A stretch of 64,000 bases of DNA from Clostridium gelidum (GCF_019977655.1 NZ_AP024849.1:96001-160000); one strand, 5' to 3'; shown: positions 1 to 8,743, numbered from the stretch's first letter. Made by a program: numbers and translations. The notes: a model not told the origin generated them from the letters alone.

Positions 1-2
1 TT

Positions 3-563
3 GTTGATAGATATATTAGAGGTTTTGAAGATTATCCAGGTGTTTACTTTGATAATAAACAAGGGATAAAATGTGGTGTAGAATACTTATATGGTAAAGG
101 TAAGCGAAATATAGTATTTGTGTCTGGACCAAAAAAAATAAATGTAAATAAAGAAAGAATAGATGGGTATAAGGAGATTATGACTAAGTATGGAATCTAT
201 AATAAATCATTAATTTTTGAAAGTACATTTTCTTTAGATGGTGGTATTGAAGTAACTAATCAGATAATTGATCAATGTAAATCTGTTGATGCTATTTTTT
301 ATTCTAATGATATAATGGCTATAGGAGGGATGAAAACCCTCAAAAGAAGAGAATATAAAATTCCAGAAGATATTCTAGTAGTGGGATTTGATGGAATAAT
401 ATTATCGAGAATGATTGAACCGGAACTTACAACAATTCAACAACCTATTTACAGTATGGGACAACAAGCCTGTGAATTAATAATAGATATTATAAAGGGA
501 GAGCCAATAGATAATAAAAAAATATACTTTGCACCTAATATTATAGTTGGTGGAACAGCTTAG
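3..563 (+). CDS. LacI/GalR-family transcriptional regulator, C-terminal part (5' end outside window)
   Basis: The reading frame is open from the window edge (codons from base 3) to TAG at 561-563, so this is the C-terminal ~186 residues of a longer protein. The GTG at 120 is internal, because coding similarity continues upstream of it. The visible part matches the periplasmic-binding-like effector domain of LacI/GalR repressors: a GKRNIVFVSGP strand, RIDGYKEIM helix, a DAIFYSNDIMAIGGMK segment and the family-typical DILVVGFDG and PELTTIQQP signatures. The helix-turn-helix would lie outside the window. Ligand and regulon cannot be read from this fragment; a sugar is usual for the family. Confidence 0.85.
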   Translation, partial: VDRYIRGFEDYPGVYFDNKQGIKCGVEYLYGKGKRNIVFVSGPKKINVNKERIDGYKEIMTKYGIYNKSLIFESTFSLDGGIEVTNQIIDQCKSVDAIFYSNDIMAIGGMKTLKRREYKIPEDILVVGFDGIILSRMIEPELTTIQQPIYSMGQQACELIIDIIKGEPIDNKKIYFAPNIIVGGTA

Positions 564-589
564 TACATAAAGTGAAGCTTTATACTATA

Positions 590-705
590 TCTGAATGAGT
601 TGTATTTATCTCCTCAAAGGGGAATTCATCTAATATTGTGCGATTATTTTAGCTCTAATCTAAAGAGATGCGAGGTTTAAACGACTAGACATAAGATGAA
701 TGTTA
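590..705 (+). ncRNA. Candidate structured RNA element, copy 1 (unassigned)
   Basis: This intergenic stretch between the LacI gene and tatD contains a UCUCC/GGGGA hairpin (609-622), a TGCG box (639-642), a CUCU/AGAG hairpin near 652-667 and a long-range pairing ATTCATCT (624-631) with AGATGAAT (694-701). The same order of elements recurs at about 44830-44930 with a changed loop and changed outer stem. It could be a small RNA, the 3' UTR of the regulator gene or a leader of tatD. I cannot match it to a named RNA family. Confidence 0.35.
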
Positions 706-770
706 AAAATAATTACGAGTATTCAATTTAATTGATTTAATGTACTTACATAGAAAGGATGATACTAATC

Positions 771-1556
771 ATGAAAGAGAAATTTAAAATAATAGATAGT
801 CATGCTCATTATGATGATGATCAGTTTAATGAAGATAGGGAATACGTGTTAAAGGAAATTAGAGAAAATGGAGTTATTGGAGTATTAAACTGTGCAGCGT
901 CATATGATAGTTTGAAAACCACAGATAAATTGACTAAAGACCATGATTTTATATTGGGAGCCCTAGGAATACATCCGGAGAATGCTAATGAAATGAAGGA
1001 AGATACCTTAGATGAGATTAAAGCGTATATTAAAGATAATGATAAAATAGTAGCAATAGGAGAGATTGGTTTAGATTATTATTGGGAGGAGAATCCACCT
1101 AAGGATGTTCAAAAAGAAGTATTTAGAAGGCAAATGAATTTGGCAAGAGAATTAAGTTTTCCAGTTGTTATTCACGATAGAGATGCACATAAGGATACAC
1201 TAGAGATAATGAATGAGTTTCCGGAGGTTACTGGTACTGTTCATTGTTTTTCAGGAAGTGTGGAATTTGCAAAGGAATGTATAGAGCTAGGATACTACAT
1301 AGGATTTACAGGTGTTGTTACTTTTAAAAATGCAAAAAAACTTGTTGAAGTAGCTAGGGAAATACCACTAGAAAGAATTCTTGTTGAAACCGATTGTCCG
1401 TATATGGCGCCAGAGCCAAATCGAGGAAAAAGGAATAAATCGGACTATATTGAATATATAATAACTAAAATTGCAGAGATAAAGGAAATTGATCCATACA
1501 AGGCAAATTTAAGCTTTAATGAGAATTTTAATAGGTTGATAAAAAAGGTAAAATAA
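771..1556 (+). CDS. tatD: TatD-family metal-dependent hydrolase (DNase)
   Basis: This 261-residue protein is a TatD/YcfH amidohydrolase-fold nuclease. The N-terminal metal-binding motif DSHAHYD, the central GEIGLDYYW, the PVVIHDRDAH and GTVHCFSG segments and the C-terminal VETDCPY and NRGKRNKS motifs are all in the usual order. I chose the ATG at 771 over the in-frame ATG at 759 because AAAGGA at 755-760 overlaps the earlier start and is well placed for the later one. In Bacillus the homologue (yabD) sits in the same place, upstream of yabE-rnmV-ksgA, which supports orthology. Family members have 3'-5' DNase or RNase activity; the physiological substrate here is unknown. Confidence 0.92.
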   Translation: MKEKFKIIDSHAHYDDDQFNEDREYVLKEIRENGVIGVLNCAASYDSLKTTDKLTKDHDFILGALGIHPENANEMKEDTLDEIKAYIKDNDKIVAIGEIGLDYYWEENPPKDVQKEVFRRQMNLARELSFPVVIHDRDAHKDTLEIMNEFPEVTGTVHCFSGSVEFAKECIELGYYIGFTGVVTFKNAKKLVEVAREIPLERILVETDCPYMAPEPNRGKRNKSDYIEYIITKIAEIKEIDPYKANLSFNENFNRLIKKVK

Positions 1557-1601
1557 GGTAAAATATATTTTGTACACTTAAATAATAATTGGTGTACTCA
1601 A

Positions 1602-1641
1602 TTGATAATAAATTATAAATGCATTCAATTTATCATCAATT
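1602..1641. other. Imperfect inverted repeat after tatD
   Basis: Two 15-base arms (one mismatch) at 1602-1616 and 1628-1641 can form an AT-only hairpin without a clear T run. It may be a weak terminator for tatD or part of the untranslated leader of the next gene. Confidence 0.3.
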
Positions 1642-1850
1642 AAGTATAAAAGTTAACAATTAAATATCATTCATTTCTAACTTTATAATGGAGTAATGTT
1701 AAAATCCGCTATCATTTTTATATTATTATATTTTTATGCACAGAGTGCATTATGACTAAGCTTCATTATTATGCAAGAGGTTATGAATTTGACAGTTTTG
1801 GATTATTAATATATAATTCAAGGAACACTCTTGCCAAAGGAGGGGAAATA

Positions 1851-2906
1851 GTGGTAGAAAAATTGGGACAATTTGTTAAAGAAAGTTTTTCTAACGGTCC
1901 GACCAAGGCAAAAATTATAATTGGAACAATTGCAATGACAGTTGTAGTTGTTACAGCAGTGACAATAATGAGCATGAGAAAAACGCTCGTATTAAGTATA
2001 GACGGTAAAGAAGAGACTTTTGTCACGTACAAGGGGACTGTTAAAGATGTGTTGCAAGAAAGAGGCGTAGAACTAGCTTCTAAAGATAAAGTGCAACCAT
2101 CATTGGAATCCAAAGTATCTGAGAAAGAAACTATTAAATTAAAGACAGCTATTCCAGTGGAAATTAAATCAAATGGGATAAAAGTACAAGTGCAAACAGC
2201 AGAAGATACTATTGAGAATATGCTAGTTGCAGAAGAAACTACATTAAAAGAACAAGGCATTGAATTTAACAAAGATGTAGATGAAGTATTACCTTCATTA
2301 GATTCTAAAATAGAGGGTGGCGTAAGTGTACAACTTGTTAAAGTAGAAACAAAAGACCTTGTTGAGAAACAAGCAATTAATTTCGATACAATAGTTGAAA
2401 AAGATGCAAATTTAGATATTAGTGTTCAAAAGGTTAAGAGTGAAGGAAATAATGGCGAGAAGGAAATTACCTATCAAATAATATATAAAGATGGAGTAGA
2501 GGTTTCTCGTAATGTAAGGAGCACTAAAACTATTTTAGAACCACAAAATGAAATAGTGGTAAAAGGAACTGGGCAAGTGTACGCAAGTAGAGGCGGAGAT
2601 ACCATAAATTATAAAAAGAAGCTTAATTGTACAGCAACAGCTTACAGTAATCATTCAAATACTGCTACAGGAAGAACACCTGTTAGAAATAAAGGCGGTT
2701 TGAGTACAATTGCGGTTGACCCATCTGTAATTCCATTAGGAAGTAAAGTTTATGTAGATGGATATGGATATGCAATTGCAGCTGACACAGGTGGTGCTAT
2801 AAGGGGTGACAAGGTTGATATATACCTTAATTCATCAAGCGAATGTAATGAGTGGGGTAGAAGATCCGTTAATGTATTACTAGTTGCTAATCCAGGAGAA
2901 TGGTAG
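1851..2906 (+). CDS. yabE: YabE-like cell-wall protein: DUF348 repeats and C-terminal 3D domain
   Basis: The protein has 351 residues from the GTG at 1851, which follows an AAAGGAGGGG ribosome site; an upstream in-frame ATG at 1752 has none. It begins with a single membrane segment (about residues 22-41). Two or three DUF348 (ubiquitin-like) units follow (VLSIDGKEETFVTYKGTV, then VEIKSNGIKVQVQTAEDTI), then a G5-like stretch (EKEITYQIIYKDGVEVS). The C-terminal 3D domain has the conserved TATAYS, TIAVDPSVIPLG and AADTGGAIRG motifs with its aspartates. Related proteins (YabE, RpfB, YuiC) act on peptidoglycan as lytic or resuscitation-type enzymes. The position between tatD and rnmV is conserved in Bacillus. 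Confidence 0.88.
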   Translation: MVEKLGQFVKESFSNGPTKAKIIIGTIAMTVVVVTAVTIMSMRKTLVLSIDGKEETFVTYKGTVKDVLQERGVELASKDKVQPSLESKVSEKETIKLKTAIPVEIKSNGIKVQVQTAEDTIENMLVAEETTLKEQGIEFNKDVDEVLPSLDSKIEGGVSVQLVKVETKDLVEKQAINFDTIVEKDANLDISVQKVKSEGNNGEKEITYQIIYKDGVEVSRNVRSTKTILEPQNEIVVKGTGQVYASRGGDTINYKKKLNCTATAYSNHSNTATGRTPVRNKGGLSTIAVDPSVIPLGSKVYVDGYGYAIAADTGGAIRGDKVDIYLNSSSECNEWGRRSVNVLLVANPGEW

Positions 2907-2913
2907 ATTATCT

Positions 2914-2947
2914 TAGGAGATAACATTTGTTATCTCTATTTTTTTTC
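2914..2947 (+). terminator. Intrinsic terminator of yabE
   Basis: A GGAGATAACA/TGTTATCTCT hairpin is followed directly by a run of eight T. Confidence 0.8.
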
Positions 2948-3046
2948 TTTAAATTATAGGGATTTTGCCTTTTTTTTAGAAAAGAGATAAAATAAGTGAT
3001 ATCTAATGATTAATAATGAATAATTAATGAAAGGAAGTATAATATA

Positions 3047-3604
3047 TTGATAAAAGAAGTAATCGTTGTTGAAGGTAGAGACGATGTTGATGCTGTAAAG
3101 AAGGCAATAGATGCAGAAATAATATCTGTTGGAGGATTTGGAATAAATGCAAAGGTAATTTCAAGAATACAAGAAGCTCAAAAAAGAAAAGGAGTAATTG
3201 TTTTGACTGATCCAGATTTTGCGGGAGAGAAGATAAGAAGAATAATATCTAAGAGAGTTAAGGGGATAAAGCATGCATATATTGCAAAAGAAGATGGACT
3301 TAAAAATGGAGACATCGGAGTTGAAAATGCTTGTCCAGAGGTTATTTTAAAAGCGCTTGAAATGGCTAAGATAACACAGGTAGAAAAGCAAGAATTTTTT
3401 ACTATACAAGATATGTTCTATTTTAAGCTTACGGGAGATGACACATCAAAGATTAGAAGACGTATGCTCGGTAAAATATTGGGCATAGGATATGGTAATG
3501 CAACTCAAATGATTTCGAGATTAAATAATTATGGAATAACAAAGGAAGAATTTGCGAGTGCTATAAAAGAAATAGAAAAACAATTGGAAGTGGGTAAGAA
3601 GTAA
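3047..3604 (+). CDS. rnmV: Ribonuclease M5
   Basis: RNase M5 matures the 5S rRNA precursor in low-GC Gram-positive bacteria. The 185-residue protein starts with a Toprim domain: IVVEGRDDVDAV carries the catalytic glutamate, and VIVLTDPDFAGEKIR carries the DxD motif. The conserved YIAKEDGLKNGDIGVENA segment and the C-terminal DUF4093 region (GDDTSKIRRRMLGKILGIGYGNA) follow. The start is a TTG placed after AAGGAAG. The stop codon abuts the ATG of rsmA, so the two genes are probably cotranscribed and translationally coupled, the same pair as in Bacillus. Confidence 0.95.
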   Translation: MIKEVIVVEGRDDVDAVKKAIDAEIISVGGFGINAKVISRIQEAQKRKGVIVLTDPDFAGEKIRRIISKRVKGIKHAYIAKEDGLKNGDIGVENACPEVILKALEMAKITQVEKQEFFTIQDMFYFKLTGDDTSKIRRRMLGKILGIGYGNATQMISRLNNYGITKEEFASAIKEIEKQLEVGKK

Positions 3605-4456
3605 ATGGATTTAAAGAATATAAAAACTCAAGAACTAGTTAACAAGTATAATTTTAAATTTACAAAAAGTCTTGGTCAAAATTTTTTAGTTGATGATTCA
3701 GTACTTGATGACATAATAGATGGAGCAGAAGTAAATAATGAAGATTTTATTATAGAAATTGGTCCGGGAGTAGGAACATTAACTGCTCAGCTTTTAATGA
3801 AAGCAAAAAAAGTAACTGCAATAGAACTTGATAGTGACTTAATTCCTATTCTGGAAAAGGAATTAGGGGATCATGAGAATTTCAATTTAATACATAAAGA
3901 TGCACTTAAAGTAGATTTTAATGAACTTATTGGCGAAGAAAAAAATGTTAAGCTTGTAGCTAATCTTCCATATTACGTTACAACACCTATAATTCTTAAG
4001 CTTTTGAAGGATGGATATAAATTTAAGTCTTTAACTATCATGATACAAAAGGAAGTTGCAGAAAGAATTAATTCAGAACCAAATTGCAAGGAATATGGAG
4101 CAATATCTGTTTTAGTACAGTATTATTGTAATACTAGCATAATAAGAAGAGTAGCACCAACATCATTTATTCCAAGACCAAAGGTTGAATCTATAGTAAT
4201 AAAATTAGATAGATTAGATAAGCCAAGAGTTGAAACTAAGGATGTAAAGTTTATGTTTGAATTAGTAAGGGCTGGATTTAATATGAGAAGAAAGACCTTA
4301 TGGAATGCTACAAAGGCACTTAATGTAAGTAAGGAAAAATCAGAAGAAGCATTTAAAAAATCGGGAATAGACCCTAAGAGAAGAGCAGAAACTCTATCAG
4401 TACAAGAATTTGCAACGTTAGCAGATTGCATATATGATGTGAAAAACAACGATTAA
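3605..4456 (+). CDS. rsmA: 16S rRNA adenine(1518/1519)-N6 dimethyltransferase
   Basis: RsmA (KsgA) dimethylates two adjacent adenosines in the 3' hairpin of 16S rRNA during 30S maturation. The 283-residue sequence has the SAM-binding motif I EIGPGVGTLT, a motif II acidic strand (TAIELDSDL), the catalytic NLPYYVTTPI motif and the family-specific FIPRPKVES and FNMRRKTL segments. The ATG lies immediately after the rnmV stop codon with no gap. Length and motif order are normal. Confidence 0.97.
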   Translation: MDLKNIKTQELVNKYNFKFTKSLGQNFLVDDSVLDDIIDGAEVNNEDFIIEIGPGVGTLTAQLLMKAKKVTAIELDSDLIPILEKELGDHENFNLIHKDALKVDFNELIGEEKNVKLVANLPYYVTTPIILKLLKDGYKFKSLTIMIQKEVAERINSEPNCKEYGAISVLVQYYCNTSIIRRVAPTSFIPRPKVESIVIKLDRLDKPRVETKDVKFMFELVRAGFNMRRKTLWNATKALNVSKEKSEEAFKKSGIDPKRRAETLSVQEFATLADCIYDVKNND

Positions 4457-4498
4457 AGATATTATAGAAAAATTCTAAAAATTTAAATATATTTAAGA

Positions 4499-4538
4499 AA
4501 ATAACAGGCATTGTCTTAAAATAAGGCCTGTTATTTTT
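4499..4538. terminator. Intrinsic terminator after rsmA
   Basis: The stem AAATAACAGGC/GCCTGTTATTT is followed by TTTTT on the plus strand and preceded by AAAATT-rich sequence. It closes the tatD-rsmA region and marks the left edge of the block that differs from Bacillus. Confidence 0.8.
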
Positions 4539-4617
4539 CATGTGCTTTAATTGAATCATAATAGTAATTCTTATGCATATAATATATTGAATAAATATAT
4601 GTGGAGGGAATATAGGG

Positions 4618-6384
4618 TTGGCACATAATAAATTATATAGAAATTTTATAATATTACAGGAAGATGAAAGAGGGTATTCTCATTCTAACGATAAAGCTTT
4701 ATCTGGATATGCTAAGGTTGAGGCAAAAGGTGACAAATGTAAGGTATCATTTTATGCCCAAAATCTTAAACAAGAAGATAACTATTCCATGGTACTTATT
4801 TGTTGTAAAAGGGACTTAAAACAATTAATTGATTTAGGACCTCTAGCAATAAATGGAGTTGGAAAAGGGGATACCAGCAAAGAATACTATGTCAATAACA
4901 TAGCTGGCATTGGAATGTCTTATGAAAAAATATCTGGAGCCGCAATTTGTAAGGTGAAGGATAATGAAACTGAGTTTATAATGCATGGTTTTATGAATGG
5001 AGAAGATTCTACGGATAACTGGAGAAAATTCAAAGTTGTTAAAGTAGATTCTAAAAAGTATATTAATAAACCGGAGGACGAACCTAGGAAGCATATTGAT
5101 AAGTTTGATATAGAACCAAAAAAGAAGGAGATTCTTAGTTCAGGAATCGCAGATAAAGCTATAATATCACAGGCAAATATTGTAGAAGCTAAAATTGTAG
5201 AAGCTAGAATTGTAGAAACATCTGAATTAGAAAGTGGATTAGTTGAGCGTAAAAAAGATGAAAAGGAAAACAAAGAAGTAGGAGTCATAAATGTAGATAA
5301 TTCTAAAGTAGAAGATAAAGCACAAAATAGGATTACTAAAAATGATGAAAATATAGCTGAAGATATAAATGTTTTAGAGGAAGATAGAAATAAGTGCAAG
5401 GAAGCTAAGAAATGTGTTAAATGTGAGAAGCATGAGAATATAGAAGGAACTAAAAAATGCATTAAGCATGAGATGAATGAAAGCATAGAGGAAGTCATTA
5501 ACAAAGTAGCTAAAAAATTAGATGATTATGATGGTGTAATAGACTTAAGGATAAATAACTTACATGAAGATATTATAATTTATGGTTTTGTAAGAGATAA
5601 AAAAAATGATGACTGTAAGTGGAAAAAATTTAAAATAGAAAAGAAATGTAGAAATGATAACCAACATTTTGATAATATTCAAGGCAATTCTAGGAGGATA
5701 GAAGAAAACTTTAAGCTAGATAAATTAAATGAAACAAGTGAAAAAAATAGATTGGATAGGATAGATAGATTAGATATAGTAGATTTTGATGAATATGAAA
5801 ATGACATTCAAAAAGCAGGTTCAAATAATATTAAACAACAGCCAAGTACAGATAATATGAAACAACCAAACGTAAATAGCAATAACATACAACAACCAAA
5901 TATTAATAGCAATATGCAGCAAGTGGAGTCAGGTAATATTCAACAAGCAACTTCAAATGAAAGTTTTAAAATGAATGGAGAAGTGGGTCAGTATTTTGAA
6001 AAACTTGCAGAAGATTTTGAACCATATAAAGGAAGCTTAACTGATATAAATTATTGCAAATTATATAAAATAAATGTAAAGAGCATAGAAGATTTGTGTG
6101 ATGAATCAAATTATAATAAATATACATTGGCATATTATCCAATGCTAAATTATTATCCTTACATTAGTAAATCAGGTAATTTTTTATTAGGGTATAAATG
6201 CAATACAAATGGAGAAATAAAATATATTGTATATGGAATTCCAGGAGGTAAGGAAAAAAATGATCAACCATATGGAGGTAGAACAGGATTTGTAACATGG
6301 ACTAGTGATGATGAAAATGATATAGGGTATTGGCTAATGTTCTATGATTTCAATAATTCTTCAATTGTAATCCCAACAAAATAG
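4618..6384 (+). CDS. Uncharacterised 588-residue protein with internal repeats and an N/Q-rich linker
   Basis: I do not recognise a named family. The start is a TTG 9 bases after GGAGGG. Residues 1-142 look like a compact domain that ends FIMHGFMNGEDSTDNWRKFKV. A diverged copy of its last ~38 residues recurs at about 305-345 (IIIYGFVRDKKNDDCKWKKFKI). Between them lies a long charged, probably unstructured stretch with tandem IVEAK/IVEAR/IVET units (about 186-200) and a short Cys/His-containing segment (CKEAKKCVKCEKHE). An N/Q-rich linker (about 400-443) leads to a C-terminal aromatic-rich domain (about 456-588) containing IKYIVYGIPGG, again a YG-motif strand. No signal peptide or membrane segment is visible, so it is probably cytoplasmic. 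It lies 14 bases upstream of a small membrane-anchored protein gene. Confidence 0.75.
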   Translation: MAHNKLYRNFIILQEDERGYSHSNDKALSGYAKVEAKGDKCKVSFYAQNLKQEDNYSMVLICCKRDLKQLIDLGPLAINGVGKGDTSKEYYVNNIAGIGMSYEKISGAAICKVKDNETEFIMHGFMNGEDSTDNWRKFKVVKVDSKKYINKPEDEPRKHIDKFDIEPKKKEILSSGIADKAIISQANIVEAKIVEARIVETSELESGLVERKKDEKENKEVGVINVDNSKVEDKAQNRITKNDENIAEDINVLEEDRNKCKEAKKCVKCEKHENIEGTKKCIKHEMNESIEEVINKVAKKLDDYDGVIDLRINNLHEDIIIYGFVRDKKNDDCKWKKFKIEKKCRNDNQHFDNIQGNSRRIEENFKLDKLNETSEKNRLDRIDRLDIVDFDEYENDIQKAGSNNIKQQPSTDNMKQPNVNSNNIQQPNINSNMQQVESGNIQQATSNESFKMNGEVGQYFEKLAEDFEPYKGSLTDINYCKLYKINVKSIEDLCDESNYNKYTLAYYPMLNYYPYISKSGNFLLGYKCNTNGEIKYIVYGIPGGKEKNDQPYGGRTGFVTWTSDDENDIGYWLMFYDFNNSSIVIPTK

Positions 6385-6398
6385 GGAATAAGATTGAT

Positions 6399-6965
6399 AT
6401 GAATAAAAAGCAATTAATTGTCATGTCAATATTGATATCATTAATGCTAATACTAGCCATAACGCAAGGTTTCTTTAAGGTAAATTTTGAGCAATTAGTT
6501 CTTATGGATAAGGGGATAAGTGATTTTAAGAAATATGATTTTGATGAGGATAAGTATGTTATATCGTTGCCAAGTGAATGGATTGTAGAGGAAACGGAAA
6601 GCAACGGCCAATATGTAAGTTATAAATTAAATTTCAAAGACAAAAATAATAAAATCACTGGTTTAGTGGAGGTAATAAATACTAAAGAAGATTTAGATGT
6701 ATTTGCAGAAAATGATTTGAACAATCAGTATTTGGAATACTTTAATACACAAATAATGCCTTTTAAGAATTCTAATAATGCTGGAGTGTTAGTAGAATAT
6801 GAAACAAGTGTTAAAAATGGGTATGACTTTAAAAATGAATGTTATTATTTGAATTTAGAAGATGGCAAAACAATAAAGGTATTGTTTAATATTAAGAAAA
6901 AGCAGTCTAGGGAAGATATGAATATTATTTTAAATACTATTATATCAAGTATTAAAGTAGTTTGA
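6399..6965 (+). CDS. Small membrane-anchored protein of unknown function
   Basis: This 188-residue protein has one N-terminal hydrophobic segment (about residues 5-26, VMSILISLMLILAITQGFF) with a positive N-terminus. It is therefore either an uncleaved anchor or a signal sequence without a lipobox. The rest is a soluble, mixed-charge domain predicted outside the cell, with the pattern YVISLPSEWIVEE near residue 50 and an ending KQSREDMNIILNTIISSIKV. This resembles small PsbP/DUF-type domains found in clostridial lipoproteins, but I cannot assign a family. It lies 14 bases after the 588-residue gene, so the two are probably one transcript that ends at the hairpin at 7061-7102. Confidence 0.75.
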   Translation: MNKKQLIVMSILISLMLILAITQGFFKVNFEQLVLMDKGISDFKKYDFDEDKYVISLPSEWIVEETESNGQYVSYKLNFKDKNNKITGLVEVINTKEDLDVFAENDLNNQYLEYFNTQIMPFKNSNNAGVLVEYETSVKNGYDFKNECYYLNLEDGKTIKVLFNIKKKQSREDMNIILNTIISSIKVV

Positions 6966-7060
6966 AAAATAACGTAATAGGTGTAATGTTTAAACTCGTA
7001 TTGTATACCTTAAGTAAAACAAATAAAATTTGCCAAGGATAAGCATAAGTATTATAATTT

Positions 7061-7102
7061 AAGTATCAAGGAGAGGCAGAAACTAGCTTCTCCTTGATAC
7101 TT
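7061..7102. terminator. Strong hairpin between the unknown pair and lgt
   Basis: A perfect 14-base stem (7061-7074 with 7089-7102) encloses a 14-base loop. The T run after it is poor (TTATTTGACG), and the lgt ribosome site begins a few bases later. It may be an inefficient terminator or a stabilising/processing element in an lgt leader. Confidence 0.55.
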
Positions 7103-7124
7103 ATTTGACGTTTGGAGGGAAATA

Positions 7125-7895
7125 ATGAGAATAATATTATTTGAGATATTTGGTATACAGGTAAAGAGTTATGGATTAATGATTGCAATTGGTATAATTG
7201 TTGCAGCCACTTTATTTATAAATAAGGGAAAAAAGAAAGATTTTAATGAGGATTCATTATTAAATTTAATTATTTTTGCTATAATAGGCGGAATGCTTGG
7301 TGGAAAAGGATTATTTATAATAACTGAATTCAAGAATATTATAAAAGATCCAAGTATATTATTAAATTTTGGATATGGTTTTGTTATATATGGAGCTATA
7401 GGTGGTGGAGCCTTAGCTATGTACTTATATTGTAAAAAAAAGAAATGGAATATAATCGAAATGCTAGACATGACAGTGCCAGGCCTTGCAATAGCTCAAG
7501 GGTTTGGAAGAATTGGATGTTTCCTGGCAGGGTGCTGTTATGGGGCAGAAACTACATCAGCTATAGGAGTTGAGTTTCCTAAAAATTCTCTTGCACCAAT
7601 AGGGATACATTTATATCCAACGCAAATTTATTCTTCTGTTTTTGATTTTTTATTAGGATTTTTGCTATTATATTATAGTAAAAAGGAAAGAAAGACTGGA
7701 AAAGTGGTGGGTTTGTATTTAATAATATATAGCATAGGAAGATTTTTAGTAGAATTTTTAAGAGATGATGAAAGAGGTAGTGTTGGAATTTTTTCTACAT
7801 CACAATTTATTGCAATATTTACTTTAGCGCTGGGGATTATTATTTTCAATAATCACAAGATTTTTAAAGGAGCGAAGAAGAACATTGAAGAATAA
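7125..7895 (+). CDS. lgt: Prolipoprotein diacylglyceryl transferase
   Basis: Lgt transfers diacylglycerol from phosphatidylglycerol to the lipobox cysteine of prelipoproteins in the membrane. The 256-residue sequence has about seven membrane segments. It carries the conserved N-terminal VKSYGLMIAIGI, the GGKGLFIITEF region, the Lgt signature GRIGCFLAGCCYG (from about residue 128) and the YPTQIYSS and GRFLVEFLRDDER motifs. The ribosome site is TTGGAGGGA. Its last 11 bases overlap the start of the next gene, which itself encodes a lipoprotein. Confidence 0.96.
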   Translation: MRIILFEIFGIQVKSYGLMIAIGIIVAATLFINKGKKKDFNEDSLLNLIIFAIIGGMLGGKGLFIITEFKNIIKDPSILLNFGYGFVIYGAIGGGALAMYLYCKKKKWNIIEMLDMTVPGLAIAQGFGRIGCFLAGCCYGAETTSAIGVEFPKNSLAPIGIHLYPTQIYSSVFDFLLGFLLLYYSKKERKTGKVVGLYLIIYSIGRFLVEFLRDDERGSVGIFSTSQFIAIFTLALGIIIFNNHKIFKGAKKNIEE

Positions 7896-8724
7896 TAAAT
7901 TTTCAATTATAATATTAACTGCATTATTAACTTTAAGTATGATGCTCTCAGGCTGTACATTTATTAATAATTTAGAAGTTAAAATGAATCTTAAAAATGA
8001 ACAATTTGAGTATATAAAACAAAATAAGATAGATAAGATTGTAATACAAAATGTTAGAGACAGCGGATTTAGATTTATGGTTACTAATAGTAACGCAATA
8101 GATGATATTTATAAACTCTTGTCAGAGGGTAGTGAGGTTTCAAAAAAGAGTTCTCTTGATCCAGATTATATATTTGAGGTATGTATTGGAGATGAAGTAA
8201 AGGAAAAATATCAATATGTAGTTGGAGCAAGTGAGCGTGATACAGGTAACTTCTATAATGAATATAAAGCTTTTTCAGTTTCAAAGAATTTAGAAAATAC
8301 TATAATGCAAAATCTTTCAGTTATAAGAAAACCAAGAGATTTTCAATACATATATTATCAATCAATATTGAAGGTTATTGAACGTAAAAAGGATGTTTTA
8401 TATAATGACAATAAAGTTGGAATAGATATAGGCACAGATTCAGATTGCTTAAAATATATATTTTCTGCGGATTTAGAAGAATTTAAGAAAAATTTAAATA
8501 AGACTTTACCAAATGTTCATATGGTGAATAATAATTATGGGGATTTTGATACAGTAATTAAAGTTAAAAATAGAGGATATAATAGCACAACTTTTAAAAC
8601 ATTAATAACTGTAGAGAATAAGAAAGATAAGTCTTTTGAGAGTTATTATATAGTAGCAGAATATAACTATAAAGATTGGGACATTAAAGTAAGCGAACCA
8701 GATAAAATGCCACAAGACTGGTAG
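7885..8724 (+). CDS. Putative lipoprotein, function unknown
   Basis: The N-terminus is a type II signal peptide with the lipobox LSGC (cysteine at residue 24), so the 279-residue product should be a substrate of Lgt. The start is a TTG inside the end of lgt, about 12 bases after AAGGAG, so translation is probably coupled. The mature part is hydrophilic with no motif that I can name. A DIYKLLSEGSEV segment and a DPDYIFEVCIGDE strand resemble other uncharacterised clostridial lipoproteins. Confidence 0.82.
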   Translation: MKNNKFSIIILTALLTLSMMLSGCTFINNLEVKMNLKNEQFEYIKQNKIDKIVIQNVRDSGFRFMVTNSNAIDDIYKLLSEGSEVSKKSSLDPDYIFEVCIGDEVKEKYQYVVGASERDTGNFYNEYKAFSVSKNLENTIMQNLSVIRKPRDFQYIYYQSILKVIERKKDVLYNDNKVGIDIGTDSDCLKYIFSADLEEFKKNLNKTLPNVHMVNNNYGDFDTVIKVKNRGYNSTTFKTLITVENKKDKSFESYYIVAEYNYKDWDIKVSEPDKMPQDW

Positions 8725-8743
8725 CGTAAAGGGAGGATAAATA

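Noticed and set aside
1781..2272. Minus-strand ORF of 163 codons opposite yabE
   Set aside because: Shadow of the well-supported 3D-domain gene; no ribosome site and low-complexity Ser/Val composition.
4920..5504. Minus-strand ORF of 194 codons opposite the 588-residue gene
   Set aside because: Ser/Phe-rich shadow of Lys/Glu-rich codons on the plus strand; no ribosome site.
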